From positions 62,350 through 126,349 of the forward strand of contig NTXX01000010.1 of the NCBI GenBank assembly GCA_002559145.1: DNA of 64,000 bases. Direction: 5' to 3'. Source of the stretch: Bacillus sp. AFS006103 (GTDB taxonomy: Bacteria > Bacillota > Bacilli > Bacillales > Cytobacillaceae). This document shows positions 37,108 to 46,382 of the stretch, piece by piece (within the stretch, counting starts at the first letter, position 1; every line of letters begins with the position of its first letter). The notes under the pieces were generated by a model. The model saw only the letters and a list, made by a program, of their open reading frames with translations. It was not told where the DNA came from and did not search any database. The position numbers and the translations under genes are program-made.

Positions 37108-37740
37108 CTATCCTCTTATTCCATTAATAAAAATTGCAACCATTAATTTGACTTTTTTCTCAGCCATTATCTTCCGTTCCTCTTGGGTTAATGCTGCGGT
37201 AGTCTCAGGTTGTAGATTTGCTTTAATTACATTTAATATTAAATAAGCTAGCTCGGTAGAGTTTGTATTAAGCGATTCTGGATTTTTAATTTCTTCATTT
37301 ATGATTCCATCATTAATCATAGTTACTATCGGCATAAAAAAACCTTCAATCCACCATTGATGAATGAGTTGTTGGTTATCAGGGCCTAATTCATGTGATA
37401 TATCATGAAACATTTGTACCAGATCCATTTCAAAATGAATCATCATGTAGAATGCGATTTGAGTTAGCCTTTCTTGAAAGGTGGAAAATTTCCCTAAGAT
37501 TGCTTTTAGGTCTAATTCAGTATGATGGAGAGTTTGTTGAATAACAGCTACATAAAGAGTTTGTTTGTTTTTAAAATGATGATAAATAGCAGGCTGTGTA
37601 ACACCGCAAATTTGTGCAATTTGTCTGGTAGATACTGACCGATATCCTAACTCCATGAACAAGCGCTGAGCCGTTTTAATAATTGTTTGGTATGTTTCTT
37701 TGTAGCTCGCGGCTTCCATTTGCTTATCTGCTTTTACCAT
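37108..37740 (-). CDS. TetR-family repressor of the MMPL pump
   Basis: 210 residues. The N-terminal TetR helix-turn-helix at about 14-60 includes GYRSVSTRQIAQICGVTQPAIYHHFKNKQTLY; the C-terminal ligand domain is divergent. GGGAGGG lies upstream of the ATG. Two copies of the half-site ACTTATC/GATAAGT flank the gene, one before its own start and one before the MMPL gene, suggesting it represses both. The ligand is unknown. Confidence 0.92.
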   Translation of the reverse strand: MVKADKQMEAASYKETYQTIIKTAQRLFMELGYRSVSTRQIAQICGVTQPAIYHHFKNKQTLYVAVIQQTLHHTELDLKAILGKFSTFQERLTQIAFYMMIHFEMDLVQMFHDISHELGPDNQQLIHQWWIEGFFMPIVTMINDGIINEEIKNPESLNTNSTELAYLILNVIKANLQPETTAALTQEERKIMAEKKVKLMVAIFINGIRG

Positions 37741-37762
37741 TGAAAAAAATCCCTCCCATCAT

Positions 37763-37786
37763 TTAACTTATCGGATGATAAGTTAA
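37763..37786. promoter_or_regulatory. TetR operator upstream of tetR
   Basis: TTAACTTATC-N4-GATAAGTTAA palindrome 23 bases upstream of the tetR start; the same 7-base arms as the 37074-37091 site. Confidence 0.85.
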
Positions 37787-37902
37787 CTATATCGAATCAA
37801 CGAAAAGAAGTAAAGTAAAGTAAAAATAACATAACCAAAAGATGGTTTGAGATCTTTATTAATTTCACATAATAAGTTTATTAATTTAAGGGGGAATGCG
37901 TT

Positions 37903-38712
37903 TTGTTCGCGAGGAGAATTACTGTCCTGATCATGATTATCTTTTTAACAATATCCTTTCAGAATGTTCATCCAAATGCAGAAACAACCGCAAACTTGTC
38001 TGAGCAAAATACGATGTCTGTCCTTTGGTTTCAAAGCGCCGGGGAAGCAAAAGGGTTATATTATCAAGGCTATAATATTGGAAGAATGAGATTAGACCAT
38101 ATTTTGAGTAAAGAAAGGAAAAAGAAAAGCTTAAAGCCGGCAATTGTCCTTGATATCGATGAGACGATTTTAAATAATAGCCCACATCAAGCTTGGTATG
38201 TGTTAGCAGGGAAAGGACTTCCATTTAAATGGGATGAATGGTTCAATAGAGCTGAAGCAAAGCCGCTGCCTGGGGCAATTGAGTTTTTACATTATGCAAA
38301 TTCATTGGGGGTGGCAATTTATTATATTTCTAACCGTTATGAATCACAAAAAGAAAGAACAATAAGAAATTTGCAGAAAGTGGGTGCACCACAAGCAGAT
38401 GCTGATCATGTACTTCTACTGCAGCCTGGTGAAAAAGGGAAAGAAGAGCGCCGCAAGCAAGTAGCGAGAACACATGATATCCTTCTGTTTTTTGGAGATA
38501 ATCTTGGAGATTTCAGAGGTTTTGATGCTTTATCAGTCTCGGGAAGAAATCAAGCGGTGGACATGTATCAAGAGGAATTCGGTAAAAGGTTAATTCTATT
38601 TCCAAACCCAATGTATGGAGATTGGGAAGGGGCTATTTATAATTTCGATTACAGGAAAACGGATGAAGAAAAAGCCAAACTAAGAAAGAAATTCTTAGAG
38701 ATATATCGGTAG
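37903..38712 (+). CDS. Exported acid phosphatase, lipoprotein e(P4)-like (HAD class C)
   Basis: 269 residues. A signal peptide is at about 1-25 without a clear lipobox cysteine, followed by a class C acid phosphatase domain: VLDIDETILNN (motif I), ISNRY (motif II), GKEERR lysine region (motif III) and FGDNLGDF (motif IV). It would dephosphorylate nucleotides or other organic phosphates outside the cell. TTG start with GGGGGA upstream. Single-gene unit ending in a terminator. Confidence 0.9.
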   Translation: MFARRITVLIMIIFLTISFQNVHPNAETTANLSEQNTMSVLWFQSAGEAKGLYYQGYNIGRMRLDHILSKERKKKSLKPAIVLDIDETILNNSPHQAWYVLAGKGLPFKWDEWFNRAEAKPLPGAIEFLHYANSLGVAIYYISNRYESQKERTIRNLQKVGAPQADADHVLLLQPGEKGKEERRKQVARTHDILLFFGDNLGDFRGFDALSVSGRNQAVDMYQEEFGKRLILFPNPMYGDWEGAIYNFDYRKTDEEKAKLRKKFLEIYR

Positions 38713-38717
38713 AAATA

Positions 38718-38742
38718 AAAAGACGCCACTGGCGTCTTTTGT
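38718..38742 (+). terminator. Terminator after the acid phosphatase gene
   Basis: AAAAGACGCC-ACT-GGCGTCTTTT. Confidence 0.9.
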
Positions 38743-38786
38743 TTGGACAAGTTTTGATGAATAAATTAATAGACTAAAAGTGCAAT

Positions 38787-39152
38787 TTAACCCTTAACAT
38801 TTTTTAGGATATTAATTGCATAGACAATGATACCTAAGACCATTAATGTACCACCAGTAGCTATCGCGGGCTCGGCACTTTCCGTCCCAGAAACATAAAA
38901 AGCGAGTCCTATCATCATAATGGGCAGAGAAATATTATGAATCCAGAAGTGAACTTTAGCGAGTGTTGTTTCTGCTGCGTTTGGAAAAGCAACATAAATG
39001 AGACCAGCAACAGCCAAAGTAAGCCAACCTAATAAGTTAATATGGGCATGTACAGGAGTGAAGTCGAAACTTTGCGTCATTGACATATACATACCCATGC
39101 AAACCCCAATAACAAAATACACAACAGAAATTTTAATCAACCTTATTCCCAT
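38787..39152 (-). CDS. Small COX1-superfamily-like membrane protein
   Basis: 121 residues with four hydrophobic helices. PVHAHINLLGW resembles the heme-binding helix of cbb3-type oxidase/NorB subunit I, and a second His pair lies in VHFWIHN. It is far shorter than a real oxidase subunit I (about 12 helices), so it cannot be a complete oxidase. Similar short proteins occur in other Bacillaceae; function unknown, possibly heme- or gas-binding. AGGGAGG lies upstream of the ATG. Confidence 0.72.
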   Translation of the reverse strand: MGIRLIKISVVYFVIGVCMGMYMSMTQSFDFTPVHAHINLLGWLTLAVAGLIYVAFPNAAETTLAKVHFWIHNISLPIMMIGLAFYVSGTESAEPAIATGGTLMVLGIIVYAINILKNVKG

Positions 39153-39261
39153 TTTCCAGCCTCCCTTTTTACTTTAAAAGTTATGACTACAGTACTAATT
39201 ATGCGGGAAAATTCTGAAAAATAACTTTAGGTTCAAGAGGACAAGTTAGAAATTCATATTC

Positions 39262-39290
39262 AAAAAAGCTACCCTCTAAGGGCAGCTTCT
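39262..39290 (-). terminator. Terminator after the DUF445 gene
   Basis: On the minus strand AAGCTGCCCT-TAG-AGGGTAGCTT is followed by six T. Confidence 0.85.
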
Positions 39291-39299
39291 TCCGTAAGA

Positions 39300-40559
39300 T
39301 TAAAAAAAGGCTTTAATACCAACTAGAACAATTCCTATTAAAAAGCCGCATACAGCCCCATTGACACGAATCCATTGCAGGTCTTTTCCAACGTTTGTTT
39401 CAACCATTTCGATAAGTGTTTTATCATCTAGTTTTTCTAAATTTTCTTTTACTAGTAATCCTATTTTCGAATGATTTTTATCAATAAAACTAATAATATG
39501 ATCCTTAATCCAAGTTTCTAAAAGAATCACTTTCTCTGGATTTGACTCGACTCCTTCTAAGCCCTTTTTAATTAAAGGAAGGAGATAATCTCCATAAAAG
39601 GATGGTTTTTCAACAAAGTCATAAGCTTTTTGCTGAATTTGGCTTAATAATTCAGAAATTTGCTCTTGAAGCTCCCATTTTTCGACTAGCTGAGATTTTA
39701 AATTATTTATTTCATCTTGTATCTTTTCATCACTTTTAATGACTTGAAGCTTATTCTGGATATGAGTCAATAAGCCTTGTCTATTCTGGTTCATGGGGTC
39801 TCGATAGCTATCTACACCTTTTAAAATTAAGCTTTGGATAATATTACCCAATTTTTCTTCATTTACGAGGTTGCTAAATGATTTTAAAGCAAATTGCATA
39901 AAACCATCCGCTTTGATATTTTCCACCGCATCGACTGCTAATCCGCCTAACCTATACTTTGTGCTCTCTTTACTTGCCCAGTCATCAATTTCTTTAAGTA
40001 TGTAATCAAGGGCTTTTTCATCATATTTTCTAATGGCAACCTGATCAATCAGCAAAGGGAGATAATTCTTACTATCTAGAGCATCTATTCTAAATTTTAT
40101 TTCTTCTTCTAACAATGGAGCGAATCTTTTTAAATCAAAAGTCGTGATCAAGTGTTTAGAAATCATGATGAAATTCTTTTCTACTGCTGGTGAAGGTAAT
40201 TCTTTATAGATTATCTCAAATAGTTTTTCGGTAAATTTGATGTTATCCATTTTTTTATGAATACTTTCTTTTGTGAGCCAATCATTTTCTAACATTGAGA
40301 TTATTCCAGTAATGATTCTACTTCGATTTTTTGGGAGCAGAGCAGTATGTGGAATAGGAATACCTAGTGGGTGACGAAATAGAGCTGTTACGGCAAACCA
40401 ATCCGCTAGTCCTCCTACAAGACCAGCTTCAAATCCTCCGAGCAGGATCCTCCCCCAGAAAGTATCCTGTATCGGAATAGTTGCTAGGAAGCCAATACCC
40501 ATCACAGCAAGAAAAATAGTCGCTAAATGCTGTGTTTTATTTTTACGATTTAACATCAT
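39300..40559 (-). CDS. DUF445 family membrane protein
   Basis: 419 residues. N-terminal hydrophobic segments at about 12-32 and 36-60 include FEAGLVGGLADWFAVTALFRHPLG, the family signature. A long, mostly helical soluble region follows, and a C-terminal hydrophobic helix (about 395-415, RVNGAVCGFLIGIVLVGI) closes the protein. This is the YjiN-like arrangement. Function unknown. GAGGGG precedes the two adjacent ATG codons. Confidence 0.88.
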   Translation of the reverse strand: MMLNRKNKTQHLATIFLAVMGIGFLATIPIQDTFWGRILLGGFEAGLVGGLADWFAVTALFRHPLGIPIPHTALLPKNRSRIITGIISMLENDWLTKESIHKKMDNIKFTEKLFEIIYKELPSPAVEKNFIMISKHLITTFDLKRFAPLLEEEIKFRIDALDSKNYLPLLIDQVAIRKYDEKALDYILKEIDDWASKESTKYRLGGLAVDAVENIKADGFMQFALKSFSNLVNEEKLGNIIQSLILKGVDSYRDPMNQNRQGLLTHIQNKLQVIKSDEKIQDEINNLKSQLVEKWELQEQISELLSQIQQKAYDFVEKPSFYGDYLLPLIKKGLEGVESNPEKVILLETWIKDHIISFIDKNHSKIGLLVKENLEKLDDKTLIEMVETNVGKDLQWIRVNGAVCGFLIGIVLVGIKAFF

Positions 40560-40792
40560 GAACCCCTCGTCTTTAGAGAATATTATTGTCTATTGCTATT
40601 ATCTCAATTTTGCTGAAAAAAAAGCAAAAAAAAATACTTAATAATGGATTTTTTGTTGATTACTCAGATAGAAAGGAAAAAAATAACATAAAGATTTCAC
40701 AAAGTTAAAGTGGAAATGGGGTGATTTTATTAGATAATATTCTAAATAAATAGTTTTCAACTGTATGGGAGGAATAGAAAGGAGTCCTTTTT

Positions 40793-42694
40793 ATGGTCCA
40801 TTGGGTGAAAGTACTCGAATGGGTTTTAGGTGTTGTGGCAATAATTTTCATTTGTTATGCAATCCACGACCTAAAAAACGTAAAAAAAGTCTTAATTGGC
40901 CGTCCGATGCGTACAGCAGAATTACAAAGCAAACATACAAAGTTACTGTGGTTTATTGCGTTGCCAATTTTATCTGCGGATTTGTATTCGTCTGTTTCTT
41001 ACGGTCCGGAATCAGGATTAACTGAACTGGCTTCGCTTGGAGAAGACGCGAAATGGCTTATTATCCCCATTACATTGGCTACTATTTTTTTATTAGGAAT
41101 ATTAATTTTATCATATATTATGGGAATCTTGGCCTATCCTAATGGCGGGGGAGCCTACGCGATTGCTAAGGATAATTTCAAACCGATTTGGATCTCATTA
41201 GTTGCCTCGAGTTCATTATTAATAGATTATATTTTGACTGTTGCGGTTTCTATTTCTGCTGCAATGGAAGCACTAGTTTCTGCCTATCATATTTTGGCAC
41301 CATATGAAACGGTACTAGCAATTCTTTGTGTAGCACTTCTAGTTATCATCAATTTACGTGGAGTAGCTGAATCTGCAAGAGTATTAGCTTGGCCTACAAT
41401 CGGTTTTATGATTTGTATGATAGTAGTTATCATGGCAGGATTTATTGATGAATTTAAATATGGATTTATTAAAGGTTCAACACCAGTGATTGGCACGTTC
41501 CCGCAGGATTTATCCATTCTATTAACCCTCAAGGCATTCAGCTCAGCATGTTCTGCCCTAACAGGTATTGAGACTATTTCTAATGCTGTCCCTGTCTTTC
41601 GTGAACCTCAGAAAAAGAATGCGATAAAATCCTACATAGCCCTGGGTATCATTACTGCAATCACCTTACTTGGATTTTCTCTCCATATATTTATTAATGG
41701 AATCTCCGTGAATCCGCATAATACGATGTTATCACAATTAACGAGTACTTATTTTGGGGATGGAATCATTTATCAGATAATCATTTGGTTTACATTTATT
41801 GTGTTAATTCTTGCTGCAAACTCCACTTTTACAGGATTTTCACAGCTTGCGGCAATAGTGGCGGCTGACGGATTTTTACCTAGGGGCTTATTAAATAGAG
41901 GGGATCGTCTAGGGTACTCAAATGGAATAATTGTTTTAGCCTCATTTGCTAGTTTACTGATTATTAGTTTCAATGCCCATACAAATGCTCTCATACCATT
42001 ATATGCAATTGGAGTATTCCTATCGTTTACCATCGCACAATTTGGTTTGATAAGAAGATGGCTGAAGGTAAAGGGGAATCACTGGCATTTGAAGCTCTCT
42101 ATAAACATAGTTGGTGCAGTCATTACCACTCTGGTTGCGATAATTTTTGCAGTGACGAAGTTTATGGGGGGAGCTTGGATTGTTTTAATAGTATTACCAA
42201 TTTTTATTTTCTTTTCATTAGCAATCCATCGACATTATGAGGAAATAGCATATGAGCTAAAGCTTAATCCGGAAACCATTCCAATAACAAAGAATGTATT
42301 TTCGATTGTTCTTATATCAGGAGTCCACAAAGTAGTAAACAATACCTTGTCATTTGCAAAAAGTCTAAATTCAGATGTCATTGCAGTCTATGTAGGATTC
42401 GACGATGAAGCGATAAAAACAATGGAGCAAAGATGGATGGAATGGGGGAGTCCATGTAGGTTGATTTGCCTAAAAAGCAAATACCGGTCCCTCCTTGAAC
42501 CTTTATCAAGATTAATAAAAGTAGTTGAAGAAAAACATGAAGAAAAATTGATTCATATATTAATACCCCAATTCATCCCGATTAAATGGTGGCATCATCT
42601 TTTACATAACCATAGCGCATTAATGCTACGGGTTTGGTTCATACGCCATAAGGATATTGCGGTAACCACAGTCCCATTCCATTTAAGGAAATAG
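40793..42694 (+). CDS. APC-superfamily potassium transporter, KimA-like
   Basis: 633 residues. About 12 hydrophobic helices are followed by a cytoplasmic region from about 490. IGRPMRTAELQ, LSADLYSSVSYGPE and YPNGGGAYAIAKDN follow the KimA (YdaO) pattern of high-affinity K+/H+ symporters. Unlike typical kimA, no ydaO-type c-di-AMP riboswitch can be recognised in the 230 bases upstream. The start has AAAGGAG nine bases upstream. I am confident of the family, less so of K+ as substrate. Confidence 0.82.
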   Translation: MVHWVKVLEWVLGVVAIIFICYAIHDLKNVKKVLIGRPMRTAELQSKHTKLLWFIALPILSADLYSSVSYGPESGLTELASLGEDAKWLIIPITLATIFLLGILILSYIMGILAYPNGGGAYAIAKDNFKPIWISLVASSSLLIDYILTVAVSISAAMEALVSAYHILAPYETVLAILCVALLVIINLRGVAESARVLAWPTIGFMICMIVVIMAGFIDEFKYGFIKGSTPVIGTFPQDLSILLTLKAFSSACSALTGIETISNAVPVFREPQKKNAIKSYIALGIITAITLLGFSLHIFINGISVNPHNTMLSQLTSTYFGDGIIYQIIIWFTFIVLILAANSTFTGFSQLAAIVAADGFLPRGLLNRGDRLGYSNGIIVLASFASLLIISFNAHTNALIPLYAIGVFLSFTIAQFGLIRRWLKVKGNHWHLKLSINIVGAVITTLVAIIFAVTKFMGGAWIVLIVLPIFIFFSLAIHRHYEEIAYELKLNPETIPITKNVFSIVLISGVHKVVNNTLSFAKSLNSDVIAVYVGFDDEAIKTMEQRWMEWGSPCRLICLKSKYRSLLEPLSRLIKVVEEKHEEKLIHILIPQFIPIKWWHHLLHNHSALMLRVWFIRHKDIAVTTVPFHLRK

Positions 42695-42708
42695 AATTTA
42701 ATATGTTA

Positions 42709-42738
42709 AAACACCTCTCAGCTGTGAGAGGTGTTTCC
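42709..42738. terminator. Terminator between KimA-like and atp-like genes
   Basis: AAACACCTCTCA-GC-TGTGAGAGGTGTTT, overlapping the last codons of the convergent AtpZ-like gene. Confidence 0.85.
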
Positions 42739-43692
42739 CATTTTTTTCTTCCGAGGTTTTATATGTGTAATTAATCCATCAAGGTCGGTAATATAAAATT
42801 GTATTTTAGGTTCTTCTTTAAGATAATGCTCTTGCTTTAACTGAAAATAATTCACCTTGTGAAGTGGGTCGAATTTTAACATAGGAAATTCCTTATGCTC
42901 TTTAACAAACAAATCAACTGCTTTCTGCACGATATCCATTTCTAAGGGTATTTGTTTTTCATTTTCTTCAAATAAATCGTACGTTTCTTTAGACATATAG
43001 AACTTTTTGGATGGAATCCCACCTAGATGTGGAGCAAGTTGATTAAAGTCAATACAATTATCATCTTGAACAAGAATCGTCCGGTAAACTCCTTTTGGTA
43101 AATTATCGGAAAACGTTCTTATCGCCTTACGAACTTCATCCATCGTAACATCAATAATAGGGTAACTCTTGTCATTTTCCTGTTCTTTATTTAAAGATTT
43201 TTTTATACCTTTTCCTTTTTGAATAGATGTTTTAAAGTACTTTTGAACCATTGAATAAACAGTTATTGCGCCAATACCAATTCCGAAAAATAGTCCGATT
43301 AATGTAAAAGTTGGATAAATACCATAGCGATTATCTAATAATGCACCCAGCCTGTAACCACCAAAAACACATAGTGCTATTGTAATTCCGAAAACCATAT
43401 TTAATGAGAGCGTTTTAATAAGAAAATTGGTGAATTCATTCCAATGTTCATCTTTGTGACTTATTCCACTTCTTAAAAAATTCTTAACCTCCATTTTCAT
43501 TTCTTCGGACACCTGATTATCTTCAAAAAAGGCATCAAGGTACTCTCCCTCTGATTTGTTATCATTTTTTAATAGGCATGCTGTTTTTTCAGTTGCTCCC
43601 TTTTTATAATGAGCATAAATCCATTTTTCTTCAAATCCTAATTCTAAGTTCTCAGTTACTTTGTTCAAGGATATTGTAAACTTCTGTTTCAT
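42718..43692 (-). CDS. AtpZ/AtpI-like membrane protein fused to a soluble domain
   Basis: 324 residues in three parts. Residues 1-90 are soluble and charged. Two helices at about 93-113 and 126-150 contain GGYRLGALLDNRYGIYPTFT, the AtpZ/AtpI (ATPase gene 1) pattern of proteins encoded next to F0 genes. Residues about 178-315 form a soluble domain (PHLGGIPSKKFYMSKETYDLF) that I vaguely recall as a Bacillales domain of unknown function (DUF3939-like; unsure). The start at 43692 has AAGGGGG upstream; the longer frame (43767) overlaps subunit b. It follows the subunit b stop by 4 bases. Confidence 0.72.
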   Translation of the reverse strand: MKQKFTISLNKVTENLELGFEEKWIYAHYKKGATEKTACLLKNDNKSEGEYLDAFFEDNQVSEEMKMEVKNFLRSGISHKDEHWNEFTNFLIKTLSLNMVFGITIALCVFGGYRLGALLDNRYGIYPTFTLIGLFFGIGIGAITVYSMVQKYFKTSIQKGKGIKKSLNKEQENDKSYPIIDVTMDEVRKAIRTFSDNLPKGVYRTILVQDDNCIDFNQLAPHLGGIPSKKFYMSKETYDLFEENEKQIPLEMDIVQKAVDLFVKEHKEFPMLKFDPLHKVNYFQLKQEHYLKEEPKIQFYITDLDGLITHIKPRKKKMGNTSHS

Positions 43693-43696
43693 GGTT

Positions 43697-44092
43697 TTAG
43701 GCCCCCTTAATTTGGTCTGCCTTTGTAATGAAGCGGGTACGTGTATGATGTGCTTCTTCATTTGCATCTTTTAAAATTTGTTTGGCCTTTTCTCTAGCAT
43801 CATTAATGATTAATGTTGCTTCGTTTTCACTATGTTTTAATATTTCTCTTGCCTCATGTCTTGCTTGCTTGAGGGTGTCCTCACTTTTGTCAAGGTTCCT
43901 GGCTGCATCGAGTTTATACTTTTCTGTTAATTGTAACTGATTTTCGATGTGTTGTTTTCGTGTATCTAAAATATTTACTAGTTTTTTAAACACAAGCTTT
44001 TTTAAAATAAGTACTAAAATTGTAAAAATACTTGCTTGGTAAATCATCGTCCCCAATGAAATTGGCAGACCAAATAAAGTAAGATCACCCAA
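43697..44092 (-). CDS. ATP synthase F0 subunit b-like protein, shortened
   Basis: 131 residues. One membrane helix (about 12-32, LGTMIYQASIFTILVLILKKLVF) is followed by a long charged coiled coil (about 38-125) with the heptad-like Ala/Glu/Lys pattern of subunit b. Normal Bacillus subunit b is about 170 residues; here the C-terminal part that binds the delta subunit and F1 is missing. TTG start with AAGGAG ten bases upstream. It lies 24 bases after the subunit a gene, where the c-subunit gene (atpE) stands in ordinary atp operons. Confidence 0.83.
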   Translation of the reverse strand: MGDLTLFGLPISLGTMIYQASIFTILVLILKKLVFKKLVNILDTRKQHIENQLQLTEKYKLDAARNLDKSEDTLKQARHEAREILKHSENEATLIINDAREKAKQILKDANEEAHHTRTRFITKADQIKGA

Positions 44093-44116
44093 AACAACTC
44101 AACTCCTTCAATACTA

Positions 44117-44854
<738 letters not shown>

Positions 44855-44905
44855 TTAGGAAAAGAGAGAAATCACGACCTTAAGTATAGGAAATATGTCA
44901 TGTTT

Positions 44906-44933
44906 ATTATAACAAAAACTTTCAATATTGTAA
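44906..44933 (-). promoter_or_regulatory. Promoter of the orphan F0-like operon
   Basis: On the minus strand TTACAA, 16-base spacer, TATAAT, about 65 bases upstream of the subunit a start. Confidence 0.6.
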
Positions 44934-45060
44934 TACAGTTCACAATTTATTCCTAATTTTCTGAATAATAAGTTCAGTAGTGTTGGAAAGATATGTAAGT
45001 GTTAAAAGGGGATTTTAACCGAAAAATATTGATTAGAGAAAGGAAACTAATTGAAATTAA

Positions 45061-45089
45061 AAAACAAGCCATAGGGCTTGTTTTTTTAT
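45061..45089. terminator. Bidirectional terminator-like hairpin after the HesB-like gene
   Basis: AACAAGCC-ATAG-GGCTTGTT with T-runs on both strands. It follows the HesB-like gene on the minus strand. Confidence 0.8.
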
Positions 45090-45119
45090 ACTTTAAATTA
45101 GTTAGTAACAATCCTGATT

Positions 45120-45431
45120 TTAAGATACGGCAGCAGTTGCAAGTTCATTATATTGGACCAATAGTTCTTCTGAGTCATTATCAATCGTTAAGCAAGTTTC
45201 TGTATCCTCGAAAAACCAAACATCATTGGCTTCGACAAAGAAGGTAATTCCATTTACAACATTTGTATAACCAACATTGGAAGGTTTTTCAGCGGAAAGG
45301 GCAAGACTATATCCTTTGTGCTTATTTCCAAAACCCGCATATTGAGGAAACATCCGAATACTAAAAGGCTTATTTAATTCGAATTCTCTTGTGAACCATG
45401 AGGCAGCTCTTTCGTCGATTGAAATGAACAT
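45120..45431 (-). CDS. HesB/YadR/YfhF-family protein (YneR-like)
   Basis: 103 residues with the HesB-like beta fold: ISIDERAASWFTREFEL at the start and IRMFPQYAGFGNKHKGYSLAL in the middle. The three conserved cysteines of IscA-type iron-sulfur carriers are absent (one Cys only, in ETCLTI), as in the Bacillus YneR subgroup, so Fe-S carrier activity is doubtful. AAAGGAAAAGG lies upstream of the ATG. Single-gene unit. Confidence 0.82.
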   Translation of the reverse strand: MFISIDERAASWFTREFELNKPFSIRMFPQYAGFGNKHKGYSLALSAEKPSNVGYTNVVNGITFFVEANDVWFFEDTETCLTIDNDSEELLVQYNELATAAVS

Positions 45432-45720
45432 CTAAATGCACCAACCTTTTCCTTTTAGGTAATGATTCATAAGTAAGAAATGGGTGTTAAGATTACAGCT
45501 AGATAATTACTATTTACCATTTCTCTATATTGGAAGAGTATAACTTTTAAGAAGTTTTGCATGTGACATTATTCACGGGCTGTCATCAAATATAATCATT
45601 TTATAAAATGTTCAAATTTTTTCCTTAAAACGTTCACTTTTATGCATTGAATCACTACATATTTTTCAAAAACGGTTTTAATAAATATAACTAATAAATA
45701 TTTCTATTATGGAGGATTAT

Positions 45721-45981
45721 ATGGATAAAGATTGGACGAAGGATTTAGAGCATGATGAATACGAACAAAATATTGACCTAATTATTAAAGATGCACTATT
45801 GGCGGTGGAAGAAACGAAAAAGGGGTGTTTTGTAAATCTGGTAACAGCTGAAACGTTTGGAAATCCTGTTGACTATCTACAGCCACTAATTGAGGAGCTG
45901 TATCCTGAAAAGGTTAAGATTAAATTCATTGACCAGTGTGGATGTGGCGGATATGTATTAAGAGTTTGGAAAAACTGGTGA
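45721..45981 (+). CDS. CGCGG-type small protein, putative radical-SAM-modified peptide
   Basis: 86 residues, acidic, no signal peptide. Near the C-terminus it has FIDQCGCGGYVLRVWKNW, with the CGCGG motif at 73-77 and one further Cys at 36. I recall a protein family annotated as CGCGG family putative rSAM-modified RiPP, known from haloarchaea and some Bacillus, with the same CF/HVNLVT...DQCGCGGYV layout. The start at 45721 uses GGAGG (45711-45715) as ribosome binding site; the upstream ATG at 45709 overlaps that site. No radical SAM enzyme, exporter or peptidase is encoded in this window, so modification is unproven. Confidence 0.72.
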   Translation: MDKDWTKDLEHDEYEQNIDLIIKDALLAVEETKKGCFVNLVTAETFGNPVDYLQPLIEELYPEKVKIKFIDQCGCGGYVLRVWKNW

Positions 45982-46073
45982 TTATTTCCAAATAGACAGT
46001 GTTGCTGATATTGTAACATATATATAATGAAAATAATGTTAAGATAAAAGCAAGTAAAAAGGGGGTTTTACAA

Positions 46074-46373
46074 ATGGTGAAGGAGTTCGATAAGTTAACA
46101 GAATATGACAATGATATTAAAAGTTTACTTCAGACATTTAATGAAACGTTAAATAATATTGAAAAAAGATTATCCAGGCTGGAAAAAATGGATAGCATTG
46201 AACATCGTGTAGAAGTAAACCAAATCGACCTTTCCGATATTAAAGATTCACTTCAACGAATTGAAGATTCTCACAAAAGTGAAATACAGCATATGAACCG
46301 ACGTCTGGATTCGCATTTAGTTAAAATCGCAAAAGTTGAAGAGGAAATAATAATTATTAATACAAAAGAATAA
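46074..46373 (+). CDS. Small coiled-coil protein of unknown function
   Basis: 99 residues, highly charged, with heptad-like repeats over nearly the whole length (LSRLEKMDSIEHRVEVNQIDLSDI). No membrane segment, signal or Cys. AAAGGGGG lies upstream of the ATG. It is 92 bases after the CGCGG gene and may be co-transcribed. No family recognised; possible homo-oligomer or adaptor. Confidence 0.65.
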   Translation: MVKEFDKLTEYDNDIKSLLQTFNETLNNIEKRLSRLEKMDSIEHRVEVNQIDLSDIKDSLQRIEDSHKSEIQHMNRRLDSHLVKIAKVEEEIIIINTKE

Positions 46374-46382
46374 TTCTTCGAA

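Noticed and set aside
40765..41025. Plus-strand ORF overlapping the start of the KimA-like gene
   Set aside because: Different frame, low plausibility composition; the KimA-like frame has AAAGGAG and family motifs.
44999..45247. Plus-strand ORF of 82 codons between the subunit a gene and the HesB-like gene
   Set aside because: Runs through a terminator hairpin and into the antisense of the HesB-like gene; no family pattern.
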